DNA from: Methanobrevibacter sp. | GTDB lineage: Archaea; Methanobacteriota; Methanobacteria; Methanobacteriales; Methanobacteriaceae | DNA: 33,513 bases | Assembly: GCA_031284925.1 (NCBI GenBank) | Contig: JAITXE010000019.1 | Coordinates: 1-33,513, forward strand | Direction: 5' to 3' | Part shown: positions 6,856 to 16,191 of the stretch, piece after piece | Numbering within the stretch: position 1 is the first letter of the stretch | Layout of the letters: each line of letters opens with the position of its first letter | The notes under the pieces: generated by a model | What the model saw: only the letters and a program-made list of their open reading frames with translations | Databases searched by the model: none | What the model was told of the DNA's origin: nothing | Made by a program: the position numbers and the translations under genes

Positions 6856-7992
6856 CTATTTTTTATTAATAATCTCTATAGCTCTATCAGTACAGGTAAA
6901 GCATGGGTCGCATTGAACTATACAAAGTTGAGCATCAGTTACATGGTTTCCAATACAGGCTAATTGCATTGCACCAATGTTAGACATTGATGGGGTTCTT
7001 ATTACTGCTCCTCTAACTCTACCTTCTTCTAATCTATATGAGTGATATAATCTTCCTCTTGGAACTTCAATATAACTTTTAATAGTATCGGTATCAAACA
7101 TTTCCCAAGATCTATTTACAATAGGACCTTCTGGTAAGTTTTTAATGGCTTGTCTAATGATATTAATAGTTTCTGGTATTTCCAAGACTCTTAAAAGAAT
7201 ATTATCTTTAACATCACCATCTGATAAAGTTATCACATTTATGTCAAAATCTTCATACTCTTTCATAGTTGTTCTAAGGTCTTGACTTACACCTGTTGCT
7301 CTTAAACTTGGGCCTGTTACTTCTAATCTTATAGCATCTTTTTGAGATATTTTTCCAACACCCATAATCCTATTCATTACAATCGAATCATTAACAAATC
7401 GATCAGTAAAGTTAGCTACTTGTTTTTCAATTAAATCCATTCCCTCAATTATTTTCACTAATCTACCATGGCCTAATTCACATCGTGGTCTAACCCCACC
7501 AATTATAGAAGCACCATACTGAACTCTGTTTCCACCAATCATTCTTAAAAGTTCCATTACAGTTTCCCTAATTGAAAAAGCTCTCATTGAAAATGTTTCA
7601 TGAGCTAAAACTTCACTTCCATGCCCTAAATAGAGAAGATGACTATGTAATCTTTCTAACTCTTCCATAATAATTCGTATATAGTTTGCTCGTGGAGGAA
7701 CATCAATTTCAAGACCTTTCTCAGCAGTTAAAACAGAATTCCATATATGTGCATTGGAACATATTCCACAAACTTTTTCAGTAAGTGCATTAGCTTTTTC
7801 AACAGGAAGTCCTTCCATAATTCTTTCTATTCCTCTATGATTAACTCCCACAGTTATCTCAGCATCTCTTACAATTTCATCTTCAACAAAAAGTCTCAAT
7901 CTATAAGGTTCTAATGCTGCAGGATGGACAGTTCCTAAAGCAACTTCAGTTTCTATTGTTTCATATTCCTTAGTTTCGTTCCGTTCACTCAT
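6856..7992 (-). CDS. ehbN: Energy-converting hydrogenase B, NiFe large subunit
   Basis: This 378-residue protein is the catalytic large subunit of a group 4 membrane-bound [NiFe] hydrogenase, related to EchE and NuoD. The nickel-iron ligands are visible as CGIC (Cys75, Cys78) and DPCFTC near the C-terminus (Cys364, Cys367). RGIERI near residue 53 and [18 protein letters not shown] are typical of the family. It ends only eleven residues after the last cysteine, so no long cleaved C-terminal tail of the kind removed in other NiFe hydrogenases is present. The start has AGGTG eight bases before ATG. It partners with EhbM and sits on the cytoplasmic side next to EhbO. Confidence 0.95.
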   Translation of the reverse strand: MSERNETKEYETIETEVALGTVHPAALEPYRLRLFVEDEIVRDAEITVGVNHRGIERIMEGLPVEKANALTEKVCGICSNAHIWNSVLTAEKGLEIDVPPRANYIRIIMEELERLHSHLLYLGHGSEVLAHETFSMRAFSIRETVMELLRMIGGNRVQYGASIIGGVRPRCELGHGRLVKIIEGMDLIEKQVANFTDRFVNDSIVMNRIMGVGKISQKDAIRLEVTGPSLRATGVSQDLRTTMKEYEDFDINVITLSDGDVKDNILLRVLEIPETINIIRQAIKNLPEGPIVNRSWEMFDTDTIKSYIEVPRGRLYHSYRLEEGRVRGAVIRTPSMSNIGAMQLACIGNHVTDAQLCIVQCDPCFTCTDRAIEIINKK

Positions 7993-8121
7993 TAATAAGC
8001 ACCTATTATTTGTTTGTATTTTTTAATTTTTATAGTAATTTTAATAATTCTAACAATTCATAATAAATAAATTTAAATATTTTAAATCAAAATAATTAAA
8101 TTTCATTAAATATAAATGATT

Positions 8122-8568
8122 TTAATCAGCATTCAGTAATTTTGGTAGGGCAGCTACAACACCAGCTAAAATATCTTGAGGCCTTACTGCACATCCTGGA
8201 ACTTTAGCATCCACGGGAATTATATTTTCAACAGGTCCACAAATTTCTTCAGAAGGAATATCACCGTGAATATTTTTATAAACTCCTCCCATTAAAGCAC
8301 AAGAACCTGCAGCTATAACTGCTTTTGGATTTGGAATAGCTTCATATATCTTCTTTAAAGGTTCTTTATTGAAATAGGTGACAGGACCTGTTACAACCAA
8401 AACATCTGCTTCACGAGGATTCCAAGTTAAAAAAACATTGTATTGTTCACAATCAAATTTAGGGGAAAGAACACAATTAACAATTTCTATATCACAACCA
8501 TTACATCCTCCAGTGTATACTAACATTAAATGTATGGCTTTTGATCGTGAATATGATTTAAGACTCAT
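8122..8568 (-). CDS. ehbM: Energy-converting hydrogenase B, small subunit
   Basis: This 148-residue protein is the small hydrogenase subunit of the NuoB/EchC type, holding the proximal [4Fe-4S] cluster that passes electrons to or from the NiFe site of EhbN. The cluster cysteines are seen as GCNGCDIE (Cys22, Cys25), [10 protein letters not shown] (Cys90) and VPGCAVRP (Cys126). There is no signal peptide, as expected for a cytoplasmic group 4 enzyme, and the length is normal for this short class. It begins nine bases after ehbL. About 130 A+T-rich bases separate it from ehbN, with nothing recognisable in them. Confidence 0.95.
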   Translation of the reverse strand: MSLKSYSRSKAIHLMLVYTGGCNGCDIEIVNCVLSPKFDCEQYNVFLTWNPREADVLVVTGPVTYFNKEPLKKIYEAIPNPKAVIAAGSCALMGGVYKNIHGDIPSEEICGPVENIIPVDAKVPGCAVRPQDILAGVVAALPKLLNAD

Positions 8569-8576
8569 TTAATCAC

Positions 8577-9116
8577 CTAATTATTTTCATCTTTATTAGA
8601 TTTATCAGTGAAAATGGGGTTATCTTTAATAATATTTGGATTAGTTTTAATAATGTTTTTATCAGATAAGAATTGAGAAATGAATTTGAGTTTATCTTCA
8701 GATATTTTTACTGGTTGGTTCATAAGTTCATCTAACTTTAAACTTACTTCACCAACATCATTTGGGTGTATAGTAGCTTTTTCACCAAATAAAGCATAAA
8801 TTGGGCAGAAATCATGACAATAATAACAAAATACACATTTTTCACTATTTAATTCTGGGATTTGGGTTTTAATCCAACCATCCATTAATTTTTCCTCATT
8901 TTCAAGGTTTTTCATATCTATTGCTCCAGTTGGACAAACATTTGAACATCCCCCACAACCAATACATGAAATTTCTGCAACTTTATCTGTTGGTTTAACA
9001 TTTCCATTTAAGATATCATTTCTTATTTTCGTATCTGTTACTCTATTAGACTTGAAGAATATTCTTTTAAAATTTTGATAAGATCCTTCTAGAATTATTC
9101 TAATTAGATTTTGCAT
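8577..9116 (-). CDS. ehbL: Energy-converting hydrogenase B ferredoxin subunit L
   Basis: This is a ferredoxin-like subunit with two [4Fe-4S] clusters, resembling NuoI/HycF. The motifs are [12 protein letters not shown] and [12 protein letters not shown], each C-x2-C-x2-C-x3-CP, separated by about 37 residues. It probably relays electrons between the polyferredoxin EhbK or soluble ferredoxin and EhbM. I place the start at ATG 9116 because GGTG lies seven bases before it; a TTG at 9128 would put this site inside the gene. The protein is then 179 residues. The C-terminal 70 residues after the second cluster are Lys/Asn/Asp rich and have no recognised motif. Confidence 0.93.
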   Translation of the reverse strand: MQNLIRIILEGSYQNFKRIFFKSNRVTDTKIRNDILNGNVKPTDKVAEISCIGCGGCSNVCPTGAIDMKNLENEEKLMDGWIKTQIPELNSEKCVFCYYCHDFCPIYALFGEKATIHPNDVGEVSLKLDELMNQPVKISEDKLKFISQFLSDKNIIKTNPNIIKDNPIFTDKSNKDENN

Positions 9117-9153
9117 AAACAACACCAAGTTTATTACTTAATTATTCTATTAT

Positions 9154-10500
9154 TTAATATTCTTCTATAAATTTTCTCTCAAATATAAATGCTTTAGCTG
9201 GACAATTATTATAACATGCTCCACAGAAAACACATTTATCTAAATCAACTGTGATTTTATCATTTTCACTAGTAATAACCTCTTCTGGACAGATATTATA
9301 ACATATTTCACAGTTTATACATAATCTGTTATCAATTAGATTAAATCCATTTTCAACTTTGTTTTTAAACATTGTTGTTTTTGGGATTGCATCTTTTGGA
9401 CAGTTTATAGCACAGGTTTCACATAAAATACATTTATCTAAATCAACTAAAACTTTACCTTTTTTTAGTTTAATTGCATCTTTTGGACATAGTTCTTCAC
9501 AAGTTCCACATGAAATACATTCATCTGAAACTTCACCATTCCAAGTCACATTTTTAAAGTTCCGTGCTTGATTTTCATCACAAACTTGCACACATTTACC
9601 ACATGAAATGCAGTACCCATCTAATTTAACCAGGAAAGATTCTGTTAAACTATTAACTGGGCAATTATCTATTGATTTTTCAAATGAATCAGTTGCTAAA
9701 CTTGGGTCAAATCGCATTTTTTTATTTATCTTTTTTAAAGATCCATCTTCACTACTACAAAGTCCACAGTTTAAACATGAAACAATCGAACCTTCATTTT
9801 CTTTTTTTGGTTTTACAATATTAACTGTAAAGTTTTCTATATTAACTGCATCTTGTGGACAATTTTTATAACAACTTAAACATAAAACACATTTCTCATA
9901 ATCTACAACTCCTTTATCAATAGCTCCTACTGGACATAAATCATTACATATTCTGCATTTAACACATTCATCCCCATAAATTCTTACTTTAATTGCATTG
10001 GTTGGACAGTAAAATTCACATCTACCACAGAAAATACATTTGTATAAATCAGTAACCACTGAGTTTCTCACTACATTCTTCTCTTTTTTAGGTTTAAATA
10101 ATTTTGTAGGGTTTGTAAGATTAGCTGTTAAATTAAGTGATTTTAAGTATGCTTTTTGTTTATCTTCAACTAAATCAAATCCATCTATTCTCGCATTAAT
10201 TGGACATAAATCCTCACAAACACCACATCTTGCACAAATCCCTTTAGTTTTACCCTCTTCGATATGGATACTATTTACTGGACATGAGAATTCACATACA
10301 CCACAACCATTACATTTTGCTTTATCAACTACATAACCACCATATTTATTTTTAAATATAGCATGGTTTGGACATACATCAAAGCAGGTCCCACATGTAA
10401 TGCAACTAAAACCTTTTCCTTCAACCATACGGATAGCTTCAGTAGGACACCCTTTAATACATTCTCCTTTTCCTTCACAGTTACTCGTTGATAAAAACAT
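9154..10500 (-). CDS. ehbK: Energy-converting hydrogenase B polyferredoxin
   Basis: This 448-residue polyferredoxin carries thirteen successive cysteine motifs by my count, mostly C-x2-C-x2-C-x3-CP, for example [48 protein letters not shown] and [12 protein letters not shown]. The first ([12 protein letters not shown]) and the eighth (CLNCGLC followed much later by CP) depart from the pattern and may bind altered clusters. It likely acts as an electron wire or reservoir delivering low-potential electrons from Ehb to anabolic oxidoreductases. The ATG follows GGAAGT at a good distance. About 335 bases separate it from ehbJ, an unusually wide gap for this operon. Confidence 0.93.
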   Translation of the reverse strand: MFLSTSNCEGKGECIKGCPTEAIRMVEGKGFSCITCGTCFDVCPNHAIFKNKYGGYVVDKAKCNGCGVCEFSCPVNSIHIEEGKTKGICARCGVCEDLCPINARIDGFDLVEDKQKAYLKSLNLTANLTNPTKLFKPKKEKNVVRNSVVTDLYKCIFCGRCEFYCPTNAIKVRIYGDECVKCRICNDLCPVGAIDKGVVDYEKCVLCLSCYKNCPQDAVNIENFTVNIVKPKKENEGSIVSCLNCGLCSSEDGSLKKINKKMRFDPSLATDSFEKSIDNCPVNSLTESFLVKLDGYCISCGKCVQVCDENQARNFKNVTWNGEVSDECISCGTCEELCPKDAIKLKKGKVLVDLDKCILCETCAINCPKDAIPKTTMFKNKVENGFNLIDNRLCINCEICYNICPEEVITSENDKITVDLDKCVFCGACYNNCPAKAFIFERKFIEEY

Positions 10501-10644
10501 GTTTTTACTTCCAAATATATGATTTTAGCTTTTACAAACCATCTGGTTGCCTTTTTAAAATATTAATTATAAACTATTATCTATTAAAATATATAAATTT
10601 TTGATTACAATAACAAAAATGAAATTTTTTTTAGTGATATATGC

Positions 10645-10743
10645 TTATTCAATAGAGTACACTTTAAATCCTAAATTTCCAGTTTTAACAGGTTTAAGAT
10701 TTTTAATAGTGATTATATCTTTATAAATACTAAATCTAAGTCT
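10645..10743 (-). other. Gap between ehbJ and ehbK with possible coding remnant
   Basis: The 10501-10836 gap holds no intact gene. On the minus strand, a 32-codon frame closed upstream by TGA (10744-10746) reads in part DIITIKNLKPVKTGNLGFKV and ends SIE-stop. It looks protein-like, but it has no start and no family I recognise, so it may be the C-terminal relic of a lost gene or simply chance. The rest of the gap is A+T rich. Confidence 0.25.
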
Positions 10744-10836
10744 TCACTGTAATTGTTGATCTTTTACTGTTTGAGTTGAATTAACTTTATGAGTGTATAT
10801 ATCTTTATTATCTATAAGATAAATAATTATTCGTAA

Positions 10837-11085
10837 TTAAGTAGCCTTTGATATACTTTTTCCAATAATTATTCCAATGGCTCCAGATACAAAACCAGTA
10901 GCTATTGGAAGATCAGTATAGTAAGGAAATGGACCTAATTGCCATGCCACTACAATAGTTACAATTAATATTACTATAAATGATGATTTAGTAAATACTA
11001 TTGGATTGTCGGGATTATTCTTTAGGGTTAATCCAACAATAACTCCAATAATCAATCCAAATATGATTGGTCCTAAGTTTAACAT
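10837..11085 (-). CDS. ehbJ: Energy-converting hydrogenase B subunit J
   Basis: This 82-residue membrane protein has three hydrophobic segments, at about residues 3-21, 33-47 and 60-76. It contains no cofactor motif. Its place between the MrpB-like EhbI and the polyferredoxin EhbK matches EhbJ in Methanobacteriales. The ATG is preceded by GAGGAG, which overlaps the stop codon of ehbI, so translation is probably coupled. Its precise role in the membrane arm is unknown. Identity rests on position, size and hydrophobic profile. Confidence 0.85.
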   Translation of the reverse strand: MLNLGPIIFGLIIGVIVGLTLKNNPDNPIVFTKSSFIVILIVTIVVAWQLGPFPYYTDLPIATGFVSGAIGIIIGKSISKAT

Positions 11086-11093
11086 CTTAATCT

Positions 11094-11561
11094 TTACTCC
11101 TCTGATTTTTCATGTCTTTCAAATTGGAAAAATGCAATTACAACTGCACTTAATCCTACGAACACTTTTAAACCAACAAAAATATTTAGATAAGGTACAA
11201 TTCCCGCATTTGTCACATCGGGGTATTTGAAAATCATGTATATTGTATTTGGAATTAAATGATAAAAGTCTGCACCTACATTGTATAAGAAGAATCCTGT
11301 TGTAAACAATCCAACAAGACCCATTATTATATATCCTAATGCTCCTATACTTTCAATAATTGAGATAAGATTATGGGAAAGTTGTATTGGACTGTGTTCT
11401 AGTCCATATACTACTATACATAATATTACTCCACTAGCAATCATAGCTCCACCCTGAAACCCACCTCCTGGTGTAATATGTCCTCCAAGTATAGTTAAAA
11501 TACCTAAACATATTATTATGAAACTCGCTGGAAAGGTGAATATTTTTAAAATTGTACTCAT
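11094..11561 (-). CDS. ehbI: Energy-converting hydrogenase B subunit I (MrpB/MnhB-like)
   Basis: This membrane protein of about 155 residues has four helices and the MnhB/MrpB signature [19 protein letters not shown], as in the MrpB subunit of multi-subunit Na+/H+ antiporters. It belongs to the ion-translocating arm of Ehb. I prefer ATG 11561, because GATATGAT precedes it in the same way as GTGAT precedes ehbB; an upstream in-frame ATG at 11585 would add eight residues and has no ribosome binding site. The 179 bases between this gene and ehbH are A+T rich and empty as far as I can see. Confidence 0.9.
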   Translation of the reverse strand: MSTILKIFTFPASFIIICLGILTILGGHITPGGGFQGGAMIASGVILCIVVYGLEHSPIQLSHNLISIIESIGALGYIIMGLVGLFTTGFFLYNVGADFYHLIPNTIYMIFKYPDVTNAGIVPYLNIFVGLKVFVGLSAVVIAFFQFERHEKSEE

Positions 11562-11764
11562 TTTATCATATCCATTATAAAACATGTTTAAATCATAACT
11601 TTAATTTACTATTATCTTTTACTATTTTAATTCATTTCTATTAATTTTAATTATATTTAGAATTATTATAATAAATTATAATTATAATTATTTATTTTAA
11701 ATATCTTATTTTTATATTTACTATATTAAATAATTATCATTTTTTAATCTGCTATATCAACACA

Positions 11765-12040
11765 TTAATCATTTTTTAATATTCCTCTTCCAAATATTAA
11801 AAGGACTACAACAACGGAACTTACTAAAATTAATGCTTCACCAAGTGTATCATAACCTCTCCAATCAAATACAACTAATGTAACCATATTTGGAGCAATT
11901 TGAGTTCCTAATGTATTATAAATTTCACTCACACCAGGAACAATAAGTTTTTCTAAGTTAAATAATGCATTAAGCAAAGTAATTGAAAATAAACTTAAGA
12001 CTATTGATAAAACTAATGTTCTTATACTTTTATTTACCAA
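11765..12040 (-). CDS. ehbH: Energy-converting hydrogenase B subunit H
   Basis: This 91-residue protein has two membrane helices (about 7-27 and 68-86) joined by a hydrophilic stretch containing APNMVTLVVFDWRGYDTLGEA. That motif is typical of the hydrogen-subunit-like part of MrpA/MrpB proteins (N-terminal piece of the MnhB module). Together with EhbI it probably forms one functional MrpB-like unit split over two genes. Position fifth before ehbM agrees with EhbH of related methanogens. Confidence 0.88.
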   Translation of the reverse strand: MVNKSIRTLVLSIVLSLFSITLLNALFNLEKLIVPGVSEIYNTLGTQIAPNMVTLVVFDWRGYDTLGEALILVSSVVVVLLIFGRGILKND

Positions 12041-12135
12041 ATTAAGCTCCTCCTAACCTCTATGTGAATAGTAATATAATTTAGTATTGTATATTAATGA
12101 ATAATAATTATCTATTGAGAATGTATTAAGGTTTA

Positions 12136-12471
12136 TCAATTGATTATTCCCCAATAAATAGTGGTTACAAGTATTGCAAGGGTTAAAATTACATAAAATG
12201 TCATTCTATCAAGAGAATCATTTTGTTCTCTTCTAATTTTACCGATTATTGGTGTATTTGTGGATAGGTATAATCCTAAACCTAAAATTATTAAAACTGT
12301 AAGTATAATATTTAAATGCCTAAGCATAATAGCTGAAATTAATACTGTAGATATTATGGTTAGTTCAGCAGCCATTGCTGATGTTACATTATCACCAGTA
12401 TTTTGGTCTTTTTTTAATTTATTTTTAAATTTATTAACAGAGTCTGAAATTTTGCTGTAAGTATCACTCAT
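12136..12471 (-). CDS. ehbG: Energy-converting hydrogenase B subunit G
   Basis: This 111-residue protein has a hydrophilic N-terminus of about 28 residues rich in Lys, Ser and Asp, then three hydrophobic helices separated by a short basic loop (IGKIRREQNDSLDRM at about 76-90). It has no cofactor motif. Its ATG shares one base with the stop codon of ehbF (TAATG), so the two are translationally coupled. Identity comes from gene order and the membrane profile; its function within Ehb has not been assigned. Confidence 0.87.
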   Translation of the reverse strand: MSDTYSKISDSVNKFKNKLKKDQNTGDNVTSAMAAELTIISTVLISAIMLRHLNIILTVLIILGLGLYLSTNTPIIGKIRREQNDSLDRMTFYVILTLAILVTTIYWGIIN

Positions 12472-13952
12472 TATATCAACCCTCCAATAAATGCATTAAA
12501 TCCATTTACAACAAGACTTGGCATTAAACCTAAAACAATACACATTATTATTAAAACTCCCATTGTAAATGTGGTTGATTTCGGGATTTTATTATCTTCA
12601 ATGATTAGGTCTTTTGGTTTTGGTTTAAGATATATTGAGTGGAATATTTTTATAAATGTCATAAATGTAACAATACTTATTAATATCATGATTATAGCAA
12701 GTTCTGGGAATCCTTTATCTAAAGCTGATTGAATTAGCATTACTTTACTTTGAAATCCATTTAAAGGAGGAACTCCTGCTAATGCAAAACCTCCAATGAG
12801 AACCATAACACCTGTTTTCGGATTATTTTCAATGAGTCCACCTAACTTATTAATTTCTGATGTTTTACTTAAGTATAAGGTTGTACCAAATCCAATAAAT
12901 AGTAATGCTGTTATTATTATTTCGTTAAGACCTTGAAATAGTGCTGCAGTAAGTGATAGTTTTGTTCCAATACCAAAACCAATACCTAAATATCCAAGTT
13001 CTCCAACAGCTAAAAATCCTATTATTCTTCTAAAATCAGTTTCAGTAAGTGCCATTGAGATGGATAAAATCATGGCTGCCAATGAAAAGAATATTATAAA
13101 TGTTCCAACATAGGAAATACCATTATATATTCTAAATATTGCAAGCCCAATGCTTATAAATATAATCACTGATAATGTTTGAAGTAAGGCACTTCCACTT
13201 GGGGTTGCTTTACTATACATATCCGATTTAATGGTATGAAATGGTGGTAAACCCACACTATATAACCAACCAAAGAATATTAATCCAAATGATAATAAAA
13301 ATATTGGTGAATAAGAGTTTATTAATCCATTTTTAACAACATGAACTATATCAGTTATATTCACACTTCCAACTAAAGCAAGCAAAAATCCTATTCCTGT
13401 AAGAAGCATAGGTCCACCTATAGAACCTAAAATCATATATTTCATCGCAGTTTCATATTTCTCTTTGTGATTAGAAGCTAATACTATTCCTACTTGAGCA
13501 ATAATAACTATTTCAAAAAAGATGTATAAATGAAAAATATCATCTGATAAAAGCATGGCTACAACAGAAGCTAATCCCATAAACATTAAGAACATATATG
13601 TTCCTGAAATTTTCTTTCTCTCACCAATTGTTGTAAGAATAGCTAAAAATGCTATTATAAATAAGAAGAAGATTAATATCTGTTGCATACTCCCATATGA
13701 GTAAGTTATTCCAATATGTAAGGTATTTAAAATACTGTTTGGAAATAAACTTAAGAAAGTTCCATAATCTGTTAGTGGGGCATGTCCTCCAAAATAATAA
13801 GTTCCATAGTTAGCAAGTAATGGAATTATTGGTAAGACAATAGCAACTACAAAAGAAAGTATTTTGACAGTAGAATTATTTTTGTTAAATAAATTTAGAA
13901 GTATAGCAGCTATTATGGGAATAATAACCATTAATGGGATTAAATCATTCAT
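12471..13952 (-). CDS. ehbF: Energy-converting hydrogenase B subunit F (NuoN/MrpD-like)
   Basis: This is the large antiporter-like subunit of the membrane arm (about 493 residues, roughly 14 helices), homologous to NuoL/M/N, MrpD and HycC. Family residues seen include [16 protein letters not shown] (conserved Glu in helix 5), [31 protein letters not shown] with the helix-7/8 lysine region, and [17 protein letters not shown]. It should carry out proton or sodium translocation coupled to ferredoxin reduction. The best start is ATG 13952, five bases after GGGTGAT and overlapping the stop of ehbE; ATG 13973 would place that ribosome binding site inside the gene. Confidence 0.94.
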   Translation of the reverse strand: MNDLIPLMVIIPIIAAILLNLFNKNNSTVKILSFVVAIVLPIIPLLANYGTYYFGGHAPLTDYGTFLSLFPNSILNTLHIGITYSYGSMQQILIFFLFIIAFLAILTTIGERKKISGTYMFLMFMGLASVVAMLLSDDIFHLYIFFEIVIIAQVGIVLASNHKEKYETAMKYMILGSIGGPMLLTGIGFLLALVGSVNITDIVHVVKNGLINSYSPIFLLSFGLIFFGWLYSVGLPPFHTIKSDMYSKATPSGSALLQTLSVIIFISIGLAIFRIYNGISYVGTFIIFFSLAAMILSISMALTETDFRRIIGFLAVGELGYLGIGFGIGTKLSLTAALFQGLNEIIITALLFIGFGTTLYLSKTSEINKLGGLIENNPKTGVMVLIGGFALAGVPPLNGFQSKVMLIQSALDKGFPELAIIMILISIVTFMTFIKIFHSIYLKPKPKDLIIEDNKIPKSTTFTMGVLIIMCIVLGLMPSLVVNGFNAFIGGLI

Positions 13953-14313
13953 TTTTATCACCCAATATTTCATCTGTACTTAAACTACCATGCTTTTTAT
14001 ATAAAACCATAGCTATTGCTAGCATAACAGCTAATGTGCTTGCTCCAATAACTATGCTTGTAAGTACTAATGCTTGTGGTAGAGGATATGCTGAATTTTC
14101 TGCAAACCATTGAGGATTCATACCAGATAAAAAAATAGGCACTATACCATCTGCTCTGTAAGCCAAAGTAATTAAGAATAAATTAGCTCCTTCTTCAATA
14201 AAAGACAATCCAATAATTTTTTTAATTATATTATCCAGAAATATTGCAGCATATAATCCAATTATAATAAAACTTCCTGATGTTAATAAGGCAGCTAACT
14301 GAGTATTAATCAT
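13945..14313 (-). CDS. ehbE: Energy-converting hydrogenase B subunit E (NuoK/MrpC-like)
   Basis: This NuoK/MrpC-like membrane protein of about 122 residues has three helices. It includes [16 protein letters not shown], where the NuoK family carries conserved glutamates, and [24 protein letters not shown], a hallmark of MrpC. ATG 14313 is favoured because GGGGTTGAT precedes it and the start overlaps the stop of ehbD; an in-frame ATG at 14328 lies ahead of that site. It is part of the ion-pumping arm between EhbD and EhbF. Confidence 0.92.
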   Translation of the reverse strand: MINTQLAALLTSGSFIIIGLYAAIFLDNIIKKIIGLSFIEEGANLFLITLAYRADGIVPIFLSGMNPQWFAENSAYPLPQALVLTSIVIGASTLAVMLAIAMVLYKKHGSLSTDEILGDKNE

Positions 14314-14545
14314 TATTATCAACCCCATGAGTTTTATAAATGGCTAAAGCAATAAATACAGGAATTATTGCAGCACCAACAATAGCTTGGGTTAATGCTA
14401 CATCTGGAGCAAGTAAGATTTGAAAAAGAACAGCTATGCACCCTCCACTTATTCCTGTAAGGATTGCTGCTTTAAGTAGATCTCTTTGTGCAAGTGCAAG
14501 AATTGCTCCTAAAATTCCAATTATCATTATTATATACTCAATCAT
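14306..14545 (-). CDS. ehbD: Energy-converting hydrogenase B subunit D (MrpB-like)
   Basis: This 79-residue protein has two to three helices and the sequence [31 protein letters not shown], characteristic of the small DUF4040 domain found at the C-terminus of MrpA or as a separate Mrp subunit. GAGGAAATATA precedes the ATG. It overlaps ehbE by a few bases. The function is inferred from the Mrp complex: a helix pair completing the antiporter arm. Confidence 0.9.
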   Translation of the reverse strand: MIEYIIMIIGILGAILALAQRDLLKAAILTGISGGCIAVLFQILLAPDVALTQAIVGAAIIPVFIALAIYKTHGVDNND

Positions 14546-14563
14546 TATATTTCCTCGTAATAA

Positions 14564-14893
14564 TTATTTTTCATTACCATTAACTATTTTATCATCATCA
14601 TTTAATAAAGATTCTTTATTATGGTCTTCTTTACTATAATAATATGCATTTGCCATTGTATGAGCAACAATAGGACATAAAATAAAGTATATTCCTGCTA
14701 AAAGCAATTGATCTAATCCAATCATCGCTAAAACTCCAGCAATATCTACAATACCTAAAAGTTGTATTCTAACATATATTATTTTATCTCTATCGTCTTG
14801 AAACCGCAATATACCAATACAGGTAATTAAAATCAAAATAGAGGATATAATTAAACACAACGATTGAATTATATCAAAAGGTATGTTAATCAT
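14564..14893 (-). CDS. ehbC: Energy-converting hydrogenase B subunit C (MrpG-like)
   Basis: This 109-residue membrane protein has three helices and looks like MrpG/MnhG: an N-terminal helix ending GILRFQDDRDKI, then LAMIGLDQLLLAGIYFILCPIVAHTMANAYY. The PIVAHTMANAYY stretch is the most diagnostic. The C-terminus is a charged cytoplasmic tail. Its start overlaps the end of ehbB, indicating coupled translation. Confidence 0.9.
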   Translation of the reverse strand: MINIPFDIIQSLCLIISSILILITCIGILRFQDDRDKIIYVRIQLLGIVDIAGVLAMIGLDQLLLAGIYFILCPIVAHTMANAYYYSKEDHNKESLLNDDDKIVNGNEK

Positions 14894-15155
14894 CTTTTTC
14901 TCCCCTTAAAACAACTGAAAAAGCTATTGTACCTACTATTCCAAGTATAAGTAATGCCATAGCAATATCTTTACAAAACTCAATTGAATAAATAGTACCA
15001 TAAGCTAAAAGTAGAACAGCTATTCCAAGTGAAAATGTAGCACTTCCAATTAGACCCATAGCTCTTGTTTTATGGGTTGTTATTCGAATAGATGCCAATG
15101 AGAATATGATAAGTGAAATTATTAAAATATATTGGCTAATTAAGAGAATTTCCAT
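14886..15155 (-). CDS. ehbB: Energy-converting hydrogenase B subunit B (MrpF-like)
   Basis: This 89-residue protein has three helices and resembles MrpF/MnhF, for example YSIEFCKDIAMALLILGIVGTIAFSVVLRG in the last helix. GTGAT precedes the ATG. It is separated from ehbA by about 125 A+T-rich bases and overlaps ehbC by eight. It is presumed to stabilise the Mrp-like arm of the hydrogenase. Confidence 0.9.
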   Translation of the reverse strand: MEILLISQYILIISLIIFSLASIRITTHKTRAMGLIGSATFSLGIAVLLLAYGTIYSIEFCKDIAMALLILGIVGTIAFSVVLRGEKDD

Positions 15156-15281
15156 TTTATCACTGTTATTTAATTTTTAATTAATATCATCAATCTTAAA
15201 AACTACAATTTAATAATATCTTATTAATTTTATATTATTATTAACCGGATAAATTTTTAAATACATGCTATCGAAGACTAC

Positions 15282-15593
15282 TTACTCTAACATCTTTTTA
15301 ATATATTTCTCAAGAGGGATAATCTCCTTATTCTCTCTTGGAGAAATAACAGCTACTTTTAAAAAAGCATTTTCACTATCTACATCAACTGTTAAAGTTC
15401 CAGGAGTTAGAGTTATAGTATTAGCTAAAATAGTTTGGGATATTGATCTTTTAAGAATGGTTTCTATATCTATGATGTAAGGATCTATATCTCCATTGAT
15501 AGATCGCTTAGATGCATCAATTGTTGCCTTTATAATTTCCCATATTAAAAATATAAAGAAAAGAACACCATAATAAACTCTATTTAAAAACAT
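15282..15593 (-). CDS. ehbA: Energy-converting hydrogenase B subunit A (MrpE-like)
   Basis: This 103-residue protein resembles MrpE/MnhE: one N-terminal membrane helix (about residues 5-22), a short hydrophilic linker, then a soluble domain with ISQTILANTITLTPGTLTVDVD, the diagnostic MrpE stretch. It is the first gene of the ehb operon, with TGAGGAAAT just upstream of the ATG and a candidate TATA element behind it. Only a tRNA gene on the other strand lies farther upstream. Confidence 0.92.
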   Translation of the reverse strand: MFLNRVYYGVLFFIFLIWEIIKATIDASKRSINGDIDPYIIDIETILKRSISQTILANTITLTPGTLTVDVDSENAFLKVAVISPRENKEIIPLEKYIKKMLE

Positions 15594-15633
15594 ATTATTT
15601 CCTCATAAGTTTAAAATTTATTTTTACATAATT

Positions 15634-15645
15634 CTATTATAAAAA
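15634..15645 (-). promoter_or_regulatory. Candidate TATA box of the ehb operon
   Basis: TTTTTATAATAG on the minus strand lies about 45 bases before the ehbA ATG, which would give a leader of about 20 bases including GAGGAAAT. A second candidate, TTTAAATA near 15655-15662, would give a longer leader. In this A+T-rich gap I cannot choose between them. Confidence 0.35.
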
Positions 15646-15901
15646 GTATTTTTATTTAAAATATATTATTATTCTTTATTCATATATATAATTATTTATA
15701 ATGCGCAATTTTTATTAATTTTTTAATAAATATTCTATAATTTAAATATAATTAAATAAGATATCATGGTTGATTTTTTACATTTTACAAGAAATCATGA
15801 AAAATAAGATTCCTAATTGTAAGTTAACTACAATCACAAAATATTTCTTTAAAACTTGCAACTTTTATTTGTATATTTAAATACATGAAAAATTAAAAAA
15901 G

Positions 15902-15910
15902 TTTAAATAC
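15902..15910 (+). promoter_or_regulatory. Candidate TATA box upstream of tRNA-Leu
   Basis: GTTTAAATAC lies about 60 bases before the mature tRNA 5' end. This would imply a 5' leader of about 35 bases removed by RNase P. It is the closest TATA-like match in the region. The rest of 15594-15969 is A+T rich and holds no gene. Confidence 0.35.
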
Positions 15911-15969
15911 TATTAAATACTAATAAGTTAATAAAGTTTTATTGTTACTATTTGTTAATGTAATTTCTA

Positions 15970-16053
15970 GCAGGGATGGTCGAGTGGTCAAAGGCGATAG
16001 GTTGAGGGCCTATTGGGTTAGTCTCTTCGCGGGTTCGAATCCCGTTCCCTGCA
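15970..16053 (+). tRNA. tRNA-Leu (anticodon GAG)
   Basis: The 84-base gene folds as a class II tRNA. The acceptor stem is GCAGGGA (15970-15976) with TCCCTGC (16046-16052) and discriminator A. The anticodon stem-loop is ATAGG-TTGAGGG-CCTAT, giving anticodon GAG for CUC/CUU leucine codons. A long variable arm follows, and GGGTTCGAATCCC forms the T arm. CCA is not encoded and no intron is present. Confidence 0.96.
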
Positions 16054-16191
16054 TTTAATATTCCCTAATTTTATTGATAATTTAGTTTTTTGCTAATTAT
16101 ATTTAAAATTATAATATTTTTAATTTACTATAAAATCATAAAACTTTAAGTTATTTTAAAAAATTCATAATAAAAATAAGGAGGTGTTTTT

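Noticed and set aside
9359-10336. Several open frames antisense to the polyferredoxin
   Set aside because: They are by-products of the repeated cysteine motifs on the coding strand.
5840-15593. Reading the membrane genes as a stand-alone Mrp antiporter or as hydrogenase A (Eha)
   Set aside because: NiFe large and small subunits, polyferredoxin and exact ehbA-O order identify Ehb; Eha has a different and longer gene set.
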